A stretch of 64,000 bases of DNA from Prorocentrum cordatum (taxonomy: Eukaryota; Sar; Dinophyceae; Prorocentrales; Prorocentraceae): positions 86,001 through 150,000 of the forward strand of contig CAUYUJ010012102.1 in assembly GCA_963575745.1 (NCBI GenBank), given 5' to 3'. Under the pieces are notes generated by a model that saw only the letters and a program-made list of their open reading frames with translations, did no database searches and was not told the DNA's origin. Of this stretch, positions 42,516 to 53,744 are shown in pieces. Made by a program: the position numbers and the translations under genes. Positions within the stretch are counted from its first letter, which is position 1. Every line of letters starts with the position of its first letter.

Positions 42516-43489
42516 TCAATGGCTCAACTGGCCCATCACCTTATCCACAATTGACTGATGCTTGTCACCGATACCGATTTGAGCGAAATGGCACGCAGAC
42601 GAAATCACACGAGGCAGGTCGGGCGGAGAGGCAGGCTTGGAGACGTGGTAAAATTTCGCCGCATCCGCCGATGCTGCGTTCAACGCGAAGATGAATCCGC
42701 TGCTGACCGAAGAACCGATATACCAGTCCTTCAGAGAGGGAGACGACTTCGCAACTTCCTCGAGGCCACGACGGACCTTACCCAAAACAGTCAACTGCTT
42801 ATTCGTCTCAGCATCGCGGAGAATTTTCGAACGGAGCGTATTGGGGAATTTCGGGGTCTGGAAATCGAAACCGTCGGGGAAGTGTTTCCGAAACGTCATC
42901 AAGGTTCGCTCTGCCGCATCCGCCGAGGGGAACGCAATACGGACTTTCTTCAACAAATTCTGGGGTGTCACATTCATGGCTGGCTTCACTTCTTCACCGG
43001 CATATGCAGAGAGAATGGCTACCCCCGCATCATGAAGGACCTTCCGAGTGAACTCTTACCCGAAACCAACCTCGATGGCCTTGGGCACGGAATCCGGATT
43101 TTCACCGCGAGATGCAGACGACCCACAAAACGTCTTGAACCGGCCTCGGAAGCCAGGGGAGACGGAAAACCCATACTGTATATGCTTCGAAGCTTCTGAA
43201 TCTCAGCCTCAGTATTAGCGATGTTCGCTTCCTGCTGCTTCAGACACGTCTGCATGGCAACAATGGTGGCAGCAAGCTCACGAACCTGAACCGATACCAT
43301 TGTGGGGGCCTCAATATTATTCGCCACCTGAACGGTCAACTCCTTCATCGCAGCATCGGTAGCCGCGGGAGCTATGGCCACACAGCCCCGAACGCTGGAG
43401 ATCCGAACGGAATGGGGGGCGGCAACAAGCACAGCAAAGCAAGCAGGTCGCTGCGCCTGCACCTCGAGCTCCCCGTCGGATCTGAACAA
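42516..43489 (-). pseudogene. LINE ORF1-like segment with coiled coil
   Basis: Frame 43019-43489 has a heptad-like helix (around QVRELAATIVAMQTCLKQQE, then ANIANTEAEIQKL). The next piece, 42516-42989, continues with a basic segment (GKVRRGLEEV). Between them the downstream frame can be followed back through a TAA near 43057, so the original frame seems broken by one stop and one frameshift around 43060-43160. Assignment as ORF1 rests on position before the endonuclease and on the coiled coil. Confidence 0.45.
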
Positions 43490-43554
43490 GGTCGAAGCGC
43501 CACGGACGAACGTTTCAACCTTGATTCCAAATGGCTACGGATGGTGCTGAAAAG

Positions 43555-43556
43555 AC

Positions 43557-43617
<61 letters not shown>
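43555..43617 (+). repeat. (ATG)n microsatellite
   Basis: About 20 pure ATG/GAT triplets. Met, Asp, His or Ser runs in overlapping frames are artefacts. Confidence 0.97.
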
Positions 43618-44130
43618 GTGCGACTGCGGCGGTTCCCAGTGGCGCCGCTTGCAAGCTGGGCGCCAGGTGTGCATGCGGGCGCGCCCACTGGCGCCGTAGC
43701 TGAGGCTCCCTATGGGGCACGAAATGCTCGACGGACGTGTCGTAACGAATTTGACTCGGCTGCCTCGGTGCTCACGAGGTCCATGTGATCGACATCAATA
43801 ACCGGGTCTTAGGCGAACTGGCATAGCCTCCTTACGCGGTGGCTTACGCGAGCAGCCAGCGCGGCACGCCACGTTGAAAATGAGGACGCGCACGCGCGAA
43901 TGTCGGCCCAGTCGAATAGGTTGTTTCGCATCGTATCGTTTACATAAGGTCTGGAGTGCGAAGGACACGAATGCGGCACAAGCAGCAGCAGTTGCAGCAG
44001 CAGCAGCAGCAGTGGCGGCACCAGACGCACGGGGAGGATGAAGAAAGCGAGCCGAGAGCAGGAAGGAGGAGGGCGGGGGAGCGCGGCCCAGCGACGAGGA
44101 GGCGAGGACCCAACACCAGAGCGAGGTTGT
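43618..44130 (+). repeat. composite repeat: one 90-bp-type unit, (AGC)n and R-module
   Basis: GCATGCGGGCGCGCCCACTG..GAGGCTCCCTATGGGGCACG (43670-43722) is a diverged 90-bp-family unit. (GCA)n lies at 43981-44012, and GAGGCGAGGACCCAACACCA at 44097-44116 is the R-module core. Confidence 0.55.
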
Positions 44131-44607
44131 GAGAGCATCTCCTGAACCAAGATAGAGCTCTTGACCAGCAGAGCCAAGAATCGAATCGACAAGTCGGATC
44201 GGCGATCGGCATGAATCGGATCGGCGGAAATCGGCTGCCGAGTCGGGAGAAGTCGAGTCGGTGGAGATCGGCAGGCAATAAAGCTATTAAGCTACTAAAC
44301 TAGTGAGCAATTGGGAAGTCGGCATCCAGGTCGGAAGCCGAGGTCGCATCGAACCAGAATTGGAGGCCATTGAAGTCGAACCTAAGGCGTCGAAACGAGC
44401 TCTGCTGGCTGCTGCTTGCCAAGTCGGTCGCCACCGGCTGGCTCCACGAGAGCACCGCGTCGGCCCCCCCCAGCAAAAAAAAAAACGACAGGCCGCCGCC
44501 TGCCCTCGGGCGTGAGCTTCGCGAGCACGTGTGTGTTACCAGCAGGTCGCGAAGCGGCCGCCTGGACAAGCGACGCGCGCACAGGGGGGCGAAGGGAGAT
44601 TGAAGTG
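44131..44607. other. no recognised feature
   Basis: Contains TCGGATCGGCGA/GAATCGGATCGGCGG-type short repeats at 44195-44275. No gene recognised. Confidence 0.4.
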
Positions 44608-44762
44608 GCGCTGGCACACAAATATAGATAGACACAATTAACCAGATCCCCAATATTTCCCCATATGTTCTAGGTGTTTGTCTTCCACCCACGTCCCATG
44701 TTTTCTGATATTTTCCAATGAATCTACTTTTCATTGTGTCTGTGTTTTTTCCCCCTGCTGAG
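44608..44762 (+). repeat. A-family dispersed element, copy 5
   Basis: Most diverged copy: GGCACACAAATATAGATAGA..CCAATATTTCCCCATATGTT..TTCATTGTGTCTGTGTTTTT..CCCCTGCTGA. Confidence 0.7.
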
Positions 44763-44839
44763 AGATGGCACTGCGGTATCCAAGTTCTGACATGAACCAA
44801 GTACAGCCGGACCTGGGACAGAATAACAGCCTTCAAGAT

Positions 44840-45010
44840 CATGAGAGCATCCGCCGGCCCAAGCTGAAGAACATTCGAGGGTGCCCTCCCCCAGGATGCA
44901 CAAGAACATCCAACAATCACGAACAACATTAGGGTACCCTCCTCGAGCCGACCTCGATCGTATGCCTCGGTCCGACCGTAGTTGGATCCCGCTCAAGAGG
45001 TTCCCCTTAT
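44840..45010 (+). repeat. R-family module, copy 3
   Basis: GAACATCCAACAATCACGAA, ACATTAGGGTACCCTCCTCG and CGACCTCGATC..TGCCTCGGTCCGACCGTA, aligned to 36591-36670 and 25829-25905. Confidence 0.6.
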
Positions 45011-45159
45011 GGGAGCTGCCTGGACAGCAGTCGGCCCAGGGAAGACGACGCTTGCATGCCCGCCGACCTCCAGCATGAGAAATACCACACCAATGCCCGA
45101 AAGACCACGCACCCCCCGACGCAGAGCGCCGCAACTCTCGCTGTGGCAACTCCTAGAGG

Positions 45160-47090
45160 GAGCTACACATGCGGCCTCGATGGGACCGACCGCTTGGCGC
45201 ACGCGCCCCCGAGTCGGCGTACCCTTCACACGCTTCGTGGCCCCATGGGAAGCTCCACCTGCGGTCTCAACGTGCCCGGCAACATGGTGGTTCACTCGCT
45301 CACACTGGCAAACCATGCGCCGTCCGGCACGTGTGCAGGAACACAGTCTCAAGCAACGACGCGAAATGGAGGGTGAAACGCAGAGCCGGCTAAGAAGATC
45401 AAGAGGAGGAGGAGGAGGAGGAGGAGGAGGAGGAGGAGGAGGAGGAGGAGGAGGAGGAGGAGGAGGAGGAGGAGGAGAGGGAGGAGAAGGCATGGTGGTT
45501 CGCGTCCAAAATCGGCAGGCAGCATCCCTGGTTCAGTGGGCCCATTGGAAGCTCCACCTACGACCTCGGTAGGCACCGCCGTGTGGCGTAGTGGAGGCCA
45601 CGTCCACAAGAAACCTTCCACAAGAAACCCGACCCCGAGACCCCAGCACGTCCACTGATTTTTGGTGTGAGAGCGCCACGCTTCCCATCGCAGAACCATC
45701 GAAGCGCAAGAAACCCAGGGCACCCTGGAGGCCAAGCAGGGTGTTTCTTGGCATGGGCCTCCACTCTACAAGCCACCGCACACACGCCCCGCGGCCCGAG
45801 GCAGGGCTCCACCCTACAGCCCAACTGGGAGCGACCGGCTGCTCGCAGAAGAAACTTTAGACACTAATGCTCGGAGTAAAAAGCTGGTTTCTCAAAACAA
45901 ATGGTCGAATATCTTTCGAATCTTCGAAAAAACGACCCAGAGTTACCACATCTTCTTTTCTCGTCGGGTCGACCAACTAGCTCCACCCAGCGCCGTAATT
46001 CCAACCCCCAATCCGGCACGCCCCCCACACGTTCCGTGGCTCCAAAAGAGGGGGCTCCGCCCGCGGCCTCACTGGGCCCGATCACCTGGCAGAACACCCC
46101 CCCCGATCTTGCACACCACTGACACGTCCCGCGGCCCGCAAGGGAACTCCACCTGCGGTCTCAGTGGGCCCGACCGCATGGTGTTCCGCGGCCCCAGGTC
46201 GGCACACCCCTTACACGCTGCGTGGCCCCAATGGGAACTCCTCATACGGTCTCAAGGGGGCGACGACGTATGTATGGCGTACCAAGCCACCGCTCACGCG
46301 CCCCATGGCACCAGAATGGTTCTACCTACGGTCCCACTGGGCACCGACGCATGACGTATCAGACCCAAGTGTGTCACACCCTTCATACGCTCCGTGGCCC
46401 AAGAGGGAGCTCCACCTGTTGCCTCGATGAGAGCCGACGTGTGGCGGACGCGCCCCCACTTCAGCGCACCCCTCGAACGCTTTGTGGCCACATAGTGGGG
46501 CCCACCGACGGTCTCAGTGGGCGCCTGCGTGTGGCGGCACCGCGCCCTAATTTGGCCCCCCCCCCCCGCCGCACGTTCCGTGCCCCTTGGGGAACTCGAC
46601 ATACGGCCCCAGCAGCAGCATCCGCTCGGCGACGTCGCCCATGCCAGCAGACCCCTCACGAGGTTCGCTGCCCATAGCGAGGTCCACCGACGGCCGAGGG
46701 CAGGGTCGGAATTGGCGGCGCCGTCCGTGTCGGCACACCCCTGACGAGGATCGTGGACCCGTAGGGAGGGATCTCTACGGCCACACGGGAGGGTCAGCAC
46801 GGACGCGCCGCCAATGTTGGCACATCTCTCACGAGGGTCGCGCCCCCAGAAGGAGTTCCACATACGGCCGCCGCAGGAACACTGGCATGCGTGCTTCCAC
46901 CTTTTTCGGCACATCCCTCACGCGAGGCTACACTGGGAAAGTTTGCATCCGTGTCCCCGCGCATTTCGGCGTACCCACCACACGCCCCGCGCCATTTAGG
47001 AAACTCCACTGTGGCCCCATTTGGAATGTTCGAGTGCCGCCCCCCACCCAATTCGGCGCATCCCCTCCACGCGGGCCGTGAATCTAGAAT
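45160..47090 (-). repeat. diverged 90-bp-family array in reverse orientation, interrupted by (GGA)n
   Basis: Minus-strand units of GGCCACGAAGCGTGTGAAGG type recur roughly every 80-90 bp (about 45230, 46030, 46130, 46215, 46300, 46390, 46480, 46575, 46660, 46750, 46840, 46920, 46990). Divergence is much higher than at 29-30 kb. (GGA)n occupies 45402-45482. 45900-45960 resembles 59455-59515 (CGACCC(A)GAGTTACCACATCT type). Long frames of 150-200 codons are by-products. Confidence 0.65.
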
Positions 47091-48478
47091 ATTCATCACC
47101 AGCGCTGCATGAAGCTGCTAAGGCGTGGGCCACTCGCCAAGCTACTCCCACCAGCCCTTTTATGGAGTGAGTGGTCAAACGAACTCGTTCTGCTAACTCC
47201 CTTCTTCTCCTTCGGGGAGGGGCTTCCCGCTCCCCCTTTCCCCCCAAGCCTCGCCCAGAGAGGTCTCAGAGGGTCTCTGCTGGGCCCAGGTTGCTCCAAG
47301 AGGGCCCCAGCGAGCCTAAGATTGCCTACACGATCGCTTCTGATTTCACATGCTGATTCGTTCAAGACAGCCTTCAGCATGCCCACAGGAGCCCCAAAGA
47401 ACGCCCGAGGACGGCCCGAAATGCCCGCCGAACCTCCACAGGGGCCCCCCCGGAGGCCGACACCGGTCAACACCGCTGTGTGTTGTCTATCTGTTTGCCG
47501 TCTCGCCTTCTCTCTTCCGATGGGCTCTTCAGGCCTCGGGATGGCCCCCAGATGGCCCCAAGAGAGGCCCAGGAGGGCCCCAAGACGGCTCCAAGAGCGC
47601 CCAAGAACGTCCCAAGCGGGCCCCCAAAGGCCTACCTTTGGGCCCACACGGGGGGGCCGTACTTGAGCACTCCCCCTGCTTTGTCCGATGGTTTCCAGGA
47701 TGGCCCCAGGGATGGCCCAGACAGGCCTCCGAGACGCTCCCAGAGCGACGGGTCGCAAAGACCTTGACATTGACTGCTGTCGCTGTCGTCAATCGACACG
47801 TTGCCAAATTAATGCGCACACTGCCAGCAACGACCGGCAACCCCTCCGTCAAGGTATAGCAGGCACCGCAGGCGACGACAGTCGACCACTCAACCAAGGC
47901 AACAAATCAACCCAAAGAACCACCAACCTTCTCGTCGTCGTCCTCTTCCTCCTCCTTTGAAATATTTGAGAAGACGGACGCGGTTCACCTTGGGGCCGCA
48001 TGCTGCTTTACGAATCTGGTCATGACAACTCGCCGGGTGTCAACTCTTGGATGGAAAGGTAGGGATACGAGGCGCGTCAAGAATTGAACGGGGGCCTCAC
48101 GAGCACCAACAGGGCAACCAATCTAGTGTAAATATGGATCCACCTTCGCATTCGCTTGGCCATGACAGGTTTATTCAGGGATGCTACACGTGCGCGTGTA
48201 TGGGCAGCGCTTTCCTACAATCGTGTAAGCAATGTTCACCATGCTTCGTACATGATCGTTGTTGGAAACAATTTGACCTAGTTGTCCGTGTAAGAAGTGA
48301 CGCCAATTGCCGTCGGAGCTTGCATCAGGGTGCCTCATATTCCCCCCCCCCCATGTCTGGGGGGGGGGGCGGATCACGAGACCCCTTAGCCAAAGGTGCT
48401 CGCTGCTGGCAACGGGAGGCACAACACGCCTCACATCGAAATCAGGAGACGTATCGAACATCAATGTTGTAGTCCTAA
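47091..48478 (+). repeat. CCAAGA-type satellite and unrecognised DNA
   Basis: 47380-47720 is CCAAGA(G/C)GGCCC satellite in + orientation. 48338-48372 has C9..GGGGGGGGGG flanking ATGTCT, a potential hairpin. A + frame 48047-48472 (141 codons) holds a Cys-rich stretch around GCYTCACMGSAFLQSCKQCS but no known domain. Confidence 0.4.
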
Positions 48479-48649
48479 TCGGCGGTGGACCAACCTCCCT
48501 TTAGTAGACCTCCCTTTAGTGAAAACGGCCTGGGACAGAAGCCGACGGACCTGGACCCGCAAAAATGACGTCCGCGACGCCCTCTCGCGAGCCGAAAACG
48601 GCCAATTCCTTAATCGACGTGTCAGGGTAGGAGGTCTGTCCACCCCCGA
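48479..48649. mobile_element. G-family MITE, copy 2, with CCTAA target duplication
   Basis: 171 bp with ends TCGGCGGTGGACCAACCTCC and (reverse complement) TCGGGGGTGGACAGACCTCC. CCTAA stands immediately before (48474-48478) and after (48650-48654). Non-coding. Confidence 0.82.
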
Positions 48650-49331
48650 CCTAAATCTCGAGGGTGGTTAGGAACCTTCTCGCAGCGTTCGAAAATTGAG
48701 CGATCCGTGGGCGGAGCGGCCAACGGCTGCGGATTTGTTGCTGGGAAGTCACCAAAGAGTCTGGGACCGTCCAAGGGCGCCTTGACCGACTGGTTCAACT
48801 GCTTCGTGTCGCGCTCTCTCCAATCAAGAGCATAATCGGCGGTGGATCATACATATCCTGGAGTTTGAGGCCCTGGCCGTCTGGCACGCTGCCTGTTCGG
48901 ACCTCCGCCCTGACAGAAGGGGGTGGGGGCTGCAGAGGATCGACGGGGGGGCGACAGCCCAAACTGGGCGATCACTGCGTGTTCCCCAGGGTGGCCTCCG
49001 GACCAGCTAAGACTGGCAAACTGTCGTGGACCCAGGGCAGTACCAGATGGCTCTGAGGTGCCCCAAAAGCCTGGCAGAGCCCCATCAAGCCTGCCCTAGG
49101 CCACTACACCCTCGACAAGAGGCTCCGTGGCTCCCCAACGCCCGCTGACGCTACTCATGGAGAGAAGTTCACACGAAAGGGACACACAAAAAACCTATCA
49201 CGCTGCAGTCTCCGTGCGTCTTCGGCCGCTGTGGTGGCGTCCAGGTAGCACGGCAGCATGTGCTGGTTTCTGGCCTCATGGTGGCACCCAGGACACCCAG
49301 CATGGCCCCCGAGCGGTGCCTCCGGGAGATT
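48650..49331. other. G-family left-end fragment and unrecognised DNA
   Basis: TCGGCGGTGGATCATACAT at 48837-48855 is a lone G-family end. The rest shows no gene I can name. Confidence 0.4.
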
Positions 49332-49423
49332 CGGGTCGGGCGAAAGGGGGGGATAGCCAAAGGGGGGTTTGAGAGTCAGCTCACGTAGCTGATTTTCCCG
49401 GCGCCTCCCGTTCGTCCGGCCCG
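49332..49423. mobile_element. F-family MITE, copy 2, internally deleted
   Basis: 92 bp. It has the left part as in copy 1 up to GGCGCCTCCCG, then jumps to the right terminus CGTCCGGCCCG. Flanks GGAGATT and AGAGATG agree at 5 of 7. Confidence 0.7.
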
Positions 49424-49493
49424 AGAGATGCAGGGGCCTCAAATGGCGGATCCTGGAAGCCCTGAACCCCCAACAAAAATGTGATCGCTTGCT

Positions 49494-49882
49494 TGGACGC
49501 CCGAAATGGGTACGGAAAGAATGGGCACAGTGCTCAACAACAGATGTTGCCCCAAACCAACAGCGGCCGCTGTTGGGCGGGCGGCCTCCTGTCTCGAATG
49601 GACACGGGCCGCGGCGGCGTGGACAGCGAATCCTGTTCAAAATGAACAGGAACTGCTGTTGGTCATCGTACTCCAGATTTCGTAATAAAAGGGAGGGGGT
49701 CTGGACCCTCCAAGACAAGCCATTTCAGACCTCCCCCGTGGGAGAACCCTCCAAAACATCGTCCCCAGACCCCCCAGGCCCTCCAAGATAGCCTGGAAGA
49801 GACCCCCCTCCGAAATGAGACCCCCCTCCCTTTATTACGAAATCTGGAGTACCCATTCTTCCCGTGCCCATTTCGGGCGTCC
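49494..49882. mobile_element. I-family MITE, copy 2, carrying a nested H element
   Basis: Ends GGACGCCCGAAATGGGTACG and (reverse complement) GGACGCCCGAAATGGGCACG, then GAAAGAATGG and GGAAGAATGG. The right arm is split from the body by the H insertion at 49672-49849. Removing it leaves about 210 bp, the size of copy 1 (9791-9996). Confidence 0.8.
49670..49851 (-). mobile_element. H-family mariner-like MITE, copy 2, nested
   Basis: Same perfect inverted ends TACTCCAGATTTCGTAATAA as 7866-8050, with the interior in the opposite orientation. Compared with the empty relative GTCGTACCTATTCTT (9957-9971), the site here is CATCG-TA-[element]-TA-CCCATTCTT, so the target is TA, duplicated on insertion, as in Tc1/mariner elements. 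Confidence 0.9.
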
Positions 49883-50350
49883 AGACTTTTGCTTCCGCGG
49901 GCCTCCGCGGGCCTTCCGCCGCTCTCTTCCGGCGGAGCTGGCCCCGCTCTACCTCCAGCGGCTTCCGCCGCCCTTCCGGCGAGGAAGAGCGGACACTTCC
50001 TTCGATCCTCGAAGGCCGGGGGCTTCTTGGAGCGCCTCAACTGGCCCCCAAAGACACCGAGACCGTGCGAATATACGACCCCAAGACAAGAAAGCTCCAA
50101 CGCAAACCAAGACGGCCACAAGACACCCCATCGCGCCCCTCAGGACTGCTTCAGGGCCCGATCTCTCCTGGAACTGAACAGAATCCAAACACCCCTGCAG
50201 CGCATCCACTGGACGACTTTGGCCCCAAGCACACCAGGCCGGGCAATCCAAGAACCCCCCCTAGCCCGAGATGTCCCGCGATCGCACCACAACTGCTCAA
50301 GGCAGCCAAGACACTTAAATGACCCTCAGGACGGCCAGAAAAGCCTCCAG
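49883..50350 (+). repeat. CCAAGA-type satellite, + orientation
   Basis: CCGCCG-rich start, then CCCAAGACA, CCAAGACGGCCAC and AGGACGGCCAG units. Frames 49864-50322 and 49889-50407 are by-products. Confidence 0.5.
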
Positions 50351-50851
50351 GACCTAACAGAACCTCCGAATGTACTCGACAGAAACTCACTAATGCACCC
50401 AACGTGATGTCCCATATCGCATTCTGGGTATCTCTCCCATCGAAGTGTTCAACATACTTCTACACGACACTATCTTGACTTCAGAGCGCCGGTGGGTACT
50501 TCCTGCCCTGCATCTCAGGCAGCAAAGACAAATCTTGGAGGTGTGCTGCGGCGCGATGGCACATGAAACATCATACATGCTACGTGTTGCCATGTGCGAC
50601 CCACCACCGCTCTTTCACATTGATGCTCCGCGGCCGCTTCTTTCGAGCACGCGACTGGGAAACAATGTGGTCACCCCACCCCCACATATGTTCTTTTGGT
50701 GTGCAACCGCAACCTCCGAATCATTGGATCGGACAGGCCGTACCTCAGAGAACTCCTGTAGTGCAGACTGTTGGGATCGCTGGGCCAGATCCACGGCAGC
50801 GGAACCTGGAATCCACATCTGCACTTGGTGCAATCAACCCGTGTCATAAGG
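50351..50851. other. no recognised feature
   Basis: Unique-looking sequence with several overlapping short frames and no known domain. Confidence 0.4.
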
Positions 50852-50994
50852 AGGCGCGGTAAGGATGCAAGGGTCTTGGAGGGCCATGTCGCCGTTCTTC
50901 GAACAAGGCTAGCCAGCGAAAGTCGCTGAGGATGGGCCGAAGGGGCAAGGATGGGAAGGCACCTTTGCAAAAGTCGCTCATCCTTACCGTGCGG
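50852..50994. mobile_element. possible V-family relative
   Basis: GGCGCGGTAAGGATGCAAGG at the left, and on the opposite strand CCGCACGGTAAGGATGAGCG at the right, resemble the inner parts of the element at 8272-8444. Outer ends are not conserved. Confidence 0.45.
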
Positions 50995-51053
50995 GTCGAC
51001 TGAAATCTGTTCAAGCAACCCGCGCGCTTCCAGGCGCTCTCGGACAACTACCT

Positions 51054-51212
51054 TTAGGTCGGGCATGTCCCCCTACAGGGGGACTTTGGACGAAAATTGA
51101 AACTACCCCACAAATGTTCAAACATATTTGAACAATCTTCAAAAAATGGTCCCCGTACAATTGTTTCACTATGTTTGAGTATTCCTCCTGTATAGGGACA
51201 GGCCCGACTTAA
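51054..51212. mobile_element. C-family MITE, copy 5, perfect 8-bp target duplication
   Basis: TTAGGTCGGGCATGTCCCCC to (reverse complement) TTAAGTCGGGCCTGTCCCTA. AACTACCT before (51046-51053) and after (51213-51220). Confidence 0.9.
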
Positions 51213-51220
51213 AACTACCT

Positions 51221-51413
51221 TTATGTCGGGCGTGTCCCCCTACAGGGGGATTTTCAACGAAAAATAAAACATACCCCAAGAATACACCAAAAAGGTCGAA
51301 AGATACAAACAAAAATAGTCCCCAGACTATGTTTTTTACTATGGTTTGACTACTTGTGGGGAATAGTTTTTTTTCGTCGAGGACCCCGCTGCAGGGGGAC
51401 AGGCCCGACTTAA
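51221..51413. mobile_element. C-family MITE, copy 6, directly following copy 5
   Basis: TTATGTCGGGCGTGTCCCCC to (reverse complement) TTAAGTCGGGCCTGTCCCCC. The left 8-mer is the same AACTACCT that closes copy 5; the right 8-mer is GCCTACCT (6 of 8). It is longer than the other copies (193 bp) through extra A/T-rich interior. Confidence 0.85.
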
Positions 51414-51950
51414 GCCTACCTGGATGCTGAGCCCTCCTGCCCTTTCCCCCCCCTTCTTTGTCGCCAAGCGGCCTGCCCAGGTGCAGCGGCACCCTGGAGG
51501 GGCGCGCACGGCAACCTCGGTTCGGGGATCTTCTGACCCGGGTCAATCCAGACCCGGGTCAGCAGGAAACCAAAAACTGCAATGCAGGAACAAAAAACTG
51601 CAACGCAGATCCTCGCAAACCCGGGTCAGCCAATAGGCGCGGCCGCCTCGCGGCCACGAGCGGCTCCCTGACCCGGGCCAGCCAGAGGGGGTCTTCGCAG
51701 GATCCTGCAGGATCTGGTGCCCTGGCTGACCCCCGTTTGCATTGACCCCCGTCTCGAGGCTCCCGATCGGTCACCGCTCGTCTTCGACCGGGCGTCGCTC
51801 GTCGCCACAGCCCGGCGGGCCGAGCTCGCATCGGCGCGGTGCGAAGCCGTGGGCGTCGGGTGCGCTGACGTTGCGAGCAGATCCTCCTCGGCTGGTGCTC
51901 CTCCTCCTATCCATCTGTCTTCCCCCCTCCCTCCCACTCATCGTCATCAT
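51414..51950. repeat. TGACCCGGGTCA palindrome cluster and unrecognised DNA
   Basis: (T)GACCCGGG(T/C)CA occurs at about 51533, 51550, 51617 and 51669. CTGCAATGCAGGAACAAAAA and CTGCAACGCAG form a small duplication between them. No gene recognised. Confidence 0.5.
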
Positions 51951-51954
51951 TCGT

Positions 51955-52003
<49 letters not shown>

Positions 52004-52415
52004 CCATCATCATCACCACCACCACCATCACCACCACCACCACCATCATCAGCTCCGCCAGCGCTAACACCAACACCATCACCATTAGCATCACCATCAC
52101 CACCATCACCACCGCCACCGTCGTCATTATCAGCAGCATCATCAGCAGCATTGTCATCATCAGCAACACCACTATCATCATCATAATCATCATCATCATC
52201 ACCATCAGCATCATCATCAGCATCATCATCACTTTCATCGTCATCATCACCACCATCATCATCACCATCATCATCACCATCATCATCATCATCATCATCA
52301 TTATCATCATCATCGTCATCATCATCAGCAGCATCATCGTCACCGTCATCATCGCCAGCATCACCATCATCATTATCAGCAGCACCAGCACCATCATCAT
52401 CATCATCAGCATCAC

Positions 52416-52460
<45 letters not shown>

Positions 52461-52530
52461 CATCATCATCATCATCATCGTCATCATCATCATCATAAGC
52501 AGCATCGTCATCATCATCATCGTCAGTATC
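51951..52530 (+). repeat. (ATC)n triplet array, ~580 bp
   Basis: ATC/CAT repeats with ACC, AGC and GTC variants. It produces I/H/S frames on + and M/D frames on -, up to 433 codons. Confidence 0.97.
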
Positions 52531-52880
52531 ATCTTCACCATGATCATCCTCGTCGTTCCTCCCATGTGCACTCCTCGTCTCACACTCCACTCCACCCCGT
52601 CTTCCTCCATCCTCCCCCTCCCTTGTCCTTTCCTCCACCCCCTTGCAACCCCTGTCCTCACGACTAGCTCCCCTTCTCCTTATCCGTTGCCTCTCACTCC
52701 ACTTCTCCTCCTCATCATCCTCCCTCCTCCTTCCCTCCTCCTCCTTCCCCGCCTTCCTCCCTCCTCCTCCTCCTCCATATTATCCTCCTCCTCCTCCTCC
52801 TCCTTATTATCCTTCCCTCCTTCCCTCCTCCTCCTCATGGTCCTCCCTCCTCCTTTCCCGCCGTCCTGTCTCCCCCCTCC
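52531..52880 (+). repeat. CT-rich tract with (CCT)n
   Basis: CCTCCT and TCCCTCC runs, especially 52690-52850. Confidence 0.85.
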
Positions 52881-53744
52881 TCGGCGAGTCGCTTGGGTGC
52901 TCTCGCTCGATGCTGCCATCTCTCCCCGCTGCCCGACCTGGCACCTCCCGGCCTCGCAACAGCTCGGCGGCCACCATTTTGCAGCTTGTAGAAGTCGCCC
53001 CCCACGAACGACGACCACTAATTACACCCCGCGAAATGCTTGAGAAATCATGGGTTAAGAAATTCATAGTCTCAGAACTTGAATAAAAACCCAACATTTC
53101 TATCAAAATCTCAAGGTTTACATTGAAACGTTAAGAATAATCGAGACTCTGGCCGAAAACTTGGGTTTTCTTAAGCATCGCCTAAGGTGTACACGTGACA
53201 TCATTATGGGCCCTTGTCTTCAGCAAATTCTCGAATAACATGACAACAGCCAACGCTGCTGCTTTGCACCGCTCGTGGCACCCGTGTGTGTTGGGCTTGG
53301 GATAGGCTTCGGGAGAACTTTGAACGACTCAAGGACGGCCCGAACACACATCCAATACGGTCCATCAACTCCTCAATAATCCTTACTACAGTCCTCACAG
53401 AGCTCCATCATGGCCTCAAGACCCGACCAAATGGTCCCAAGAGATTGCATCGAACTGGTTCGGGAGATATTGATAGACATTGCGCTCAAGGAGACCCCAA
53501 GACGACACAATACTTAGCCTGGCGAACAACCCAACCCTTTCTCAAAGAAAGGCGACCATAAACGGGACGGCTCACTGCACACGAACGCGCTGAAGGGTCT
53601 GCAATATCCGACATAACGTCGCCACATGCGGCAAGAACGCGCACAAAGTCACCCAGCCATGCATGTAATCTCACATATCGAATCGCAGAAAGGGGAAGGC
53701 GACCATGAACGCGACGCGGAGCAGAGCGAGCCCGGGAGGGAAGG
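52881..53744. other. no recognised feature
   Basis: 53035-53210 is relatively AT-rich. 53300-53520 has sparse CCAAGA/GGACGGCC motifs. No gene recognised. Confidence 0.4.

Larger units (their letters stand above)
39587..43489 (-). mobile_element. decayed LINE retrotransposon
   Basis: Minus-strand remnants occur in the canonical order of a dinoflagellate LINE: coiled-coil ORF1-like segment (43489-42516), APE endonuclease motifs (41720-41370), pre-RT linker and RT start (41147-40560), and a C-terminal zinc knuckle (about 39890-39845). The parts are in different frames, with stops. Only about 700 bp separate the RT start from the knuckle, too little for RT fingers, palm and thumb, and I find no YxDD-like segment. 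An internal deletion is likely. Ends and target duplications are not recognised. Confidence 0.65.

Noticed and set aside
51742-53043. 433-codon Ile/Ser/Thr-rich frame
   Set aside because: It is the (ATC)n array plus CT-rich flank; the opposite strand is equally open as Met/Asp runs.
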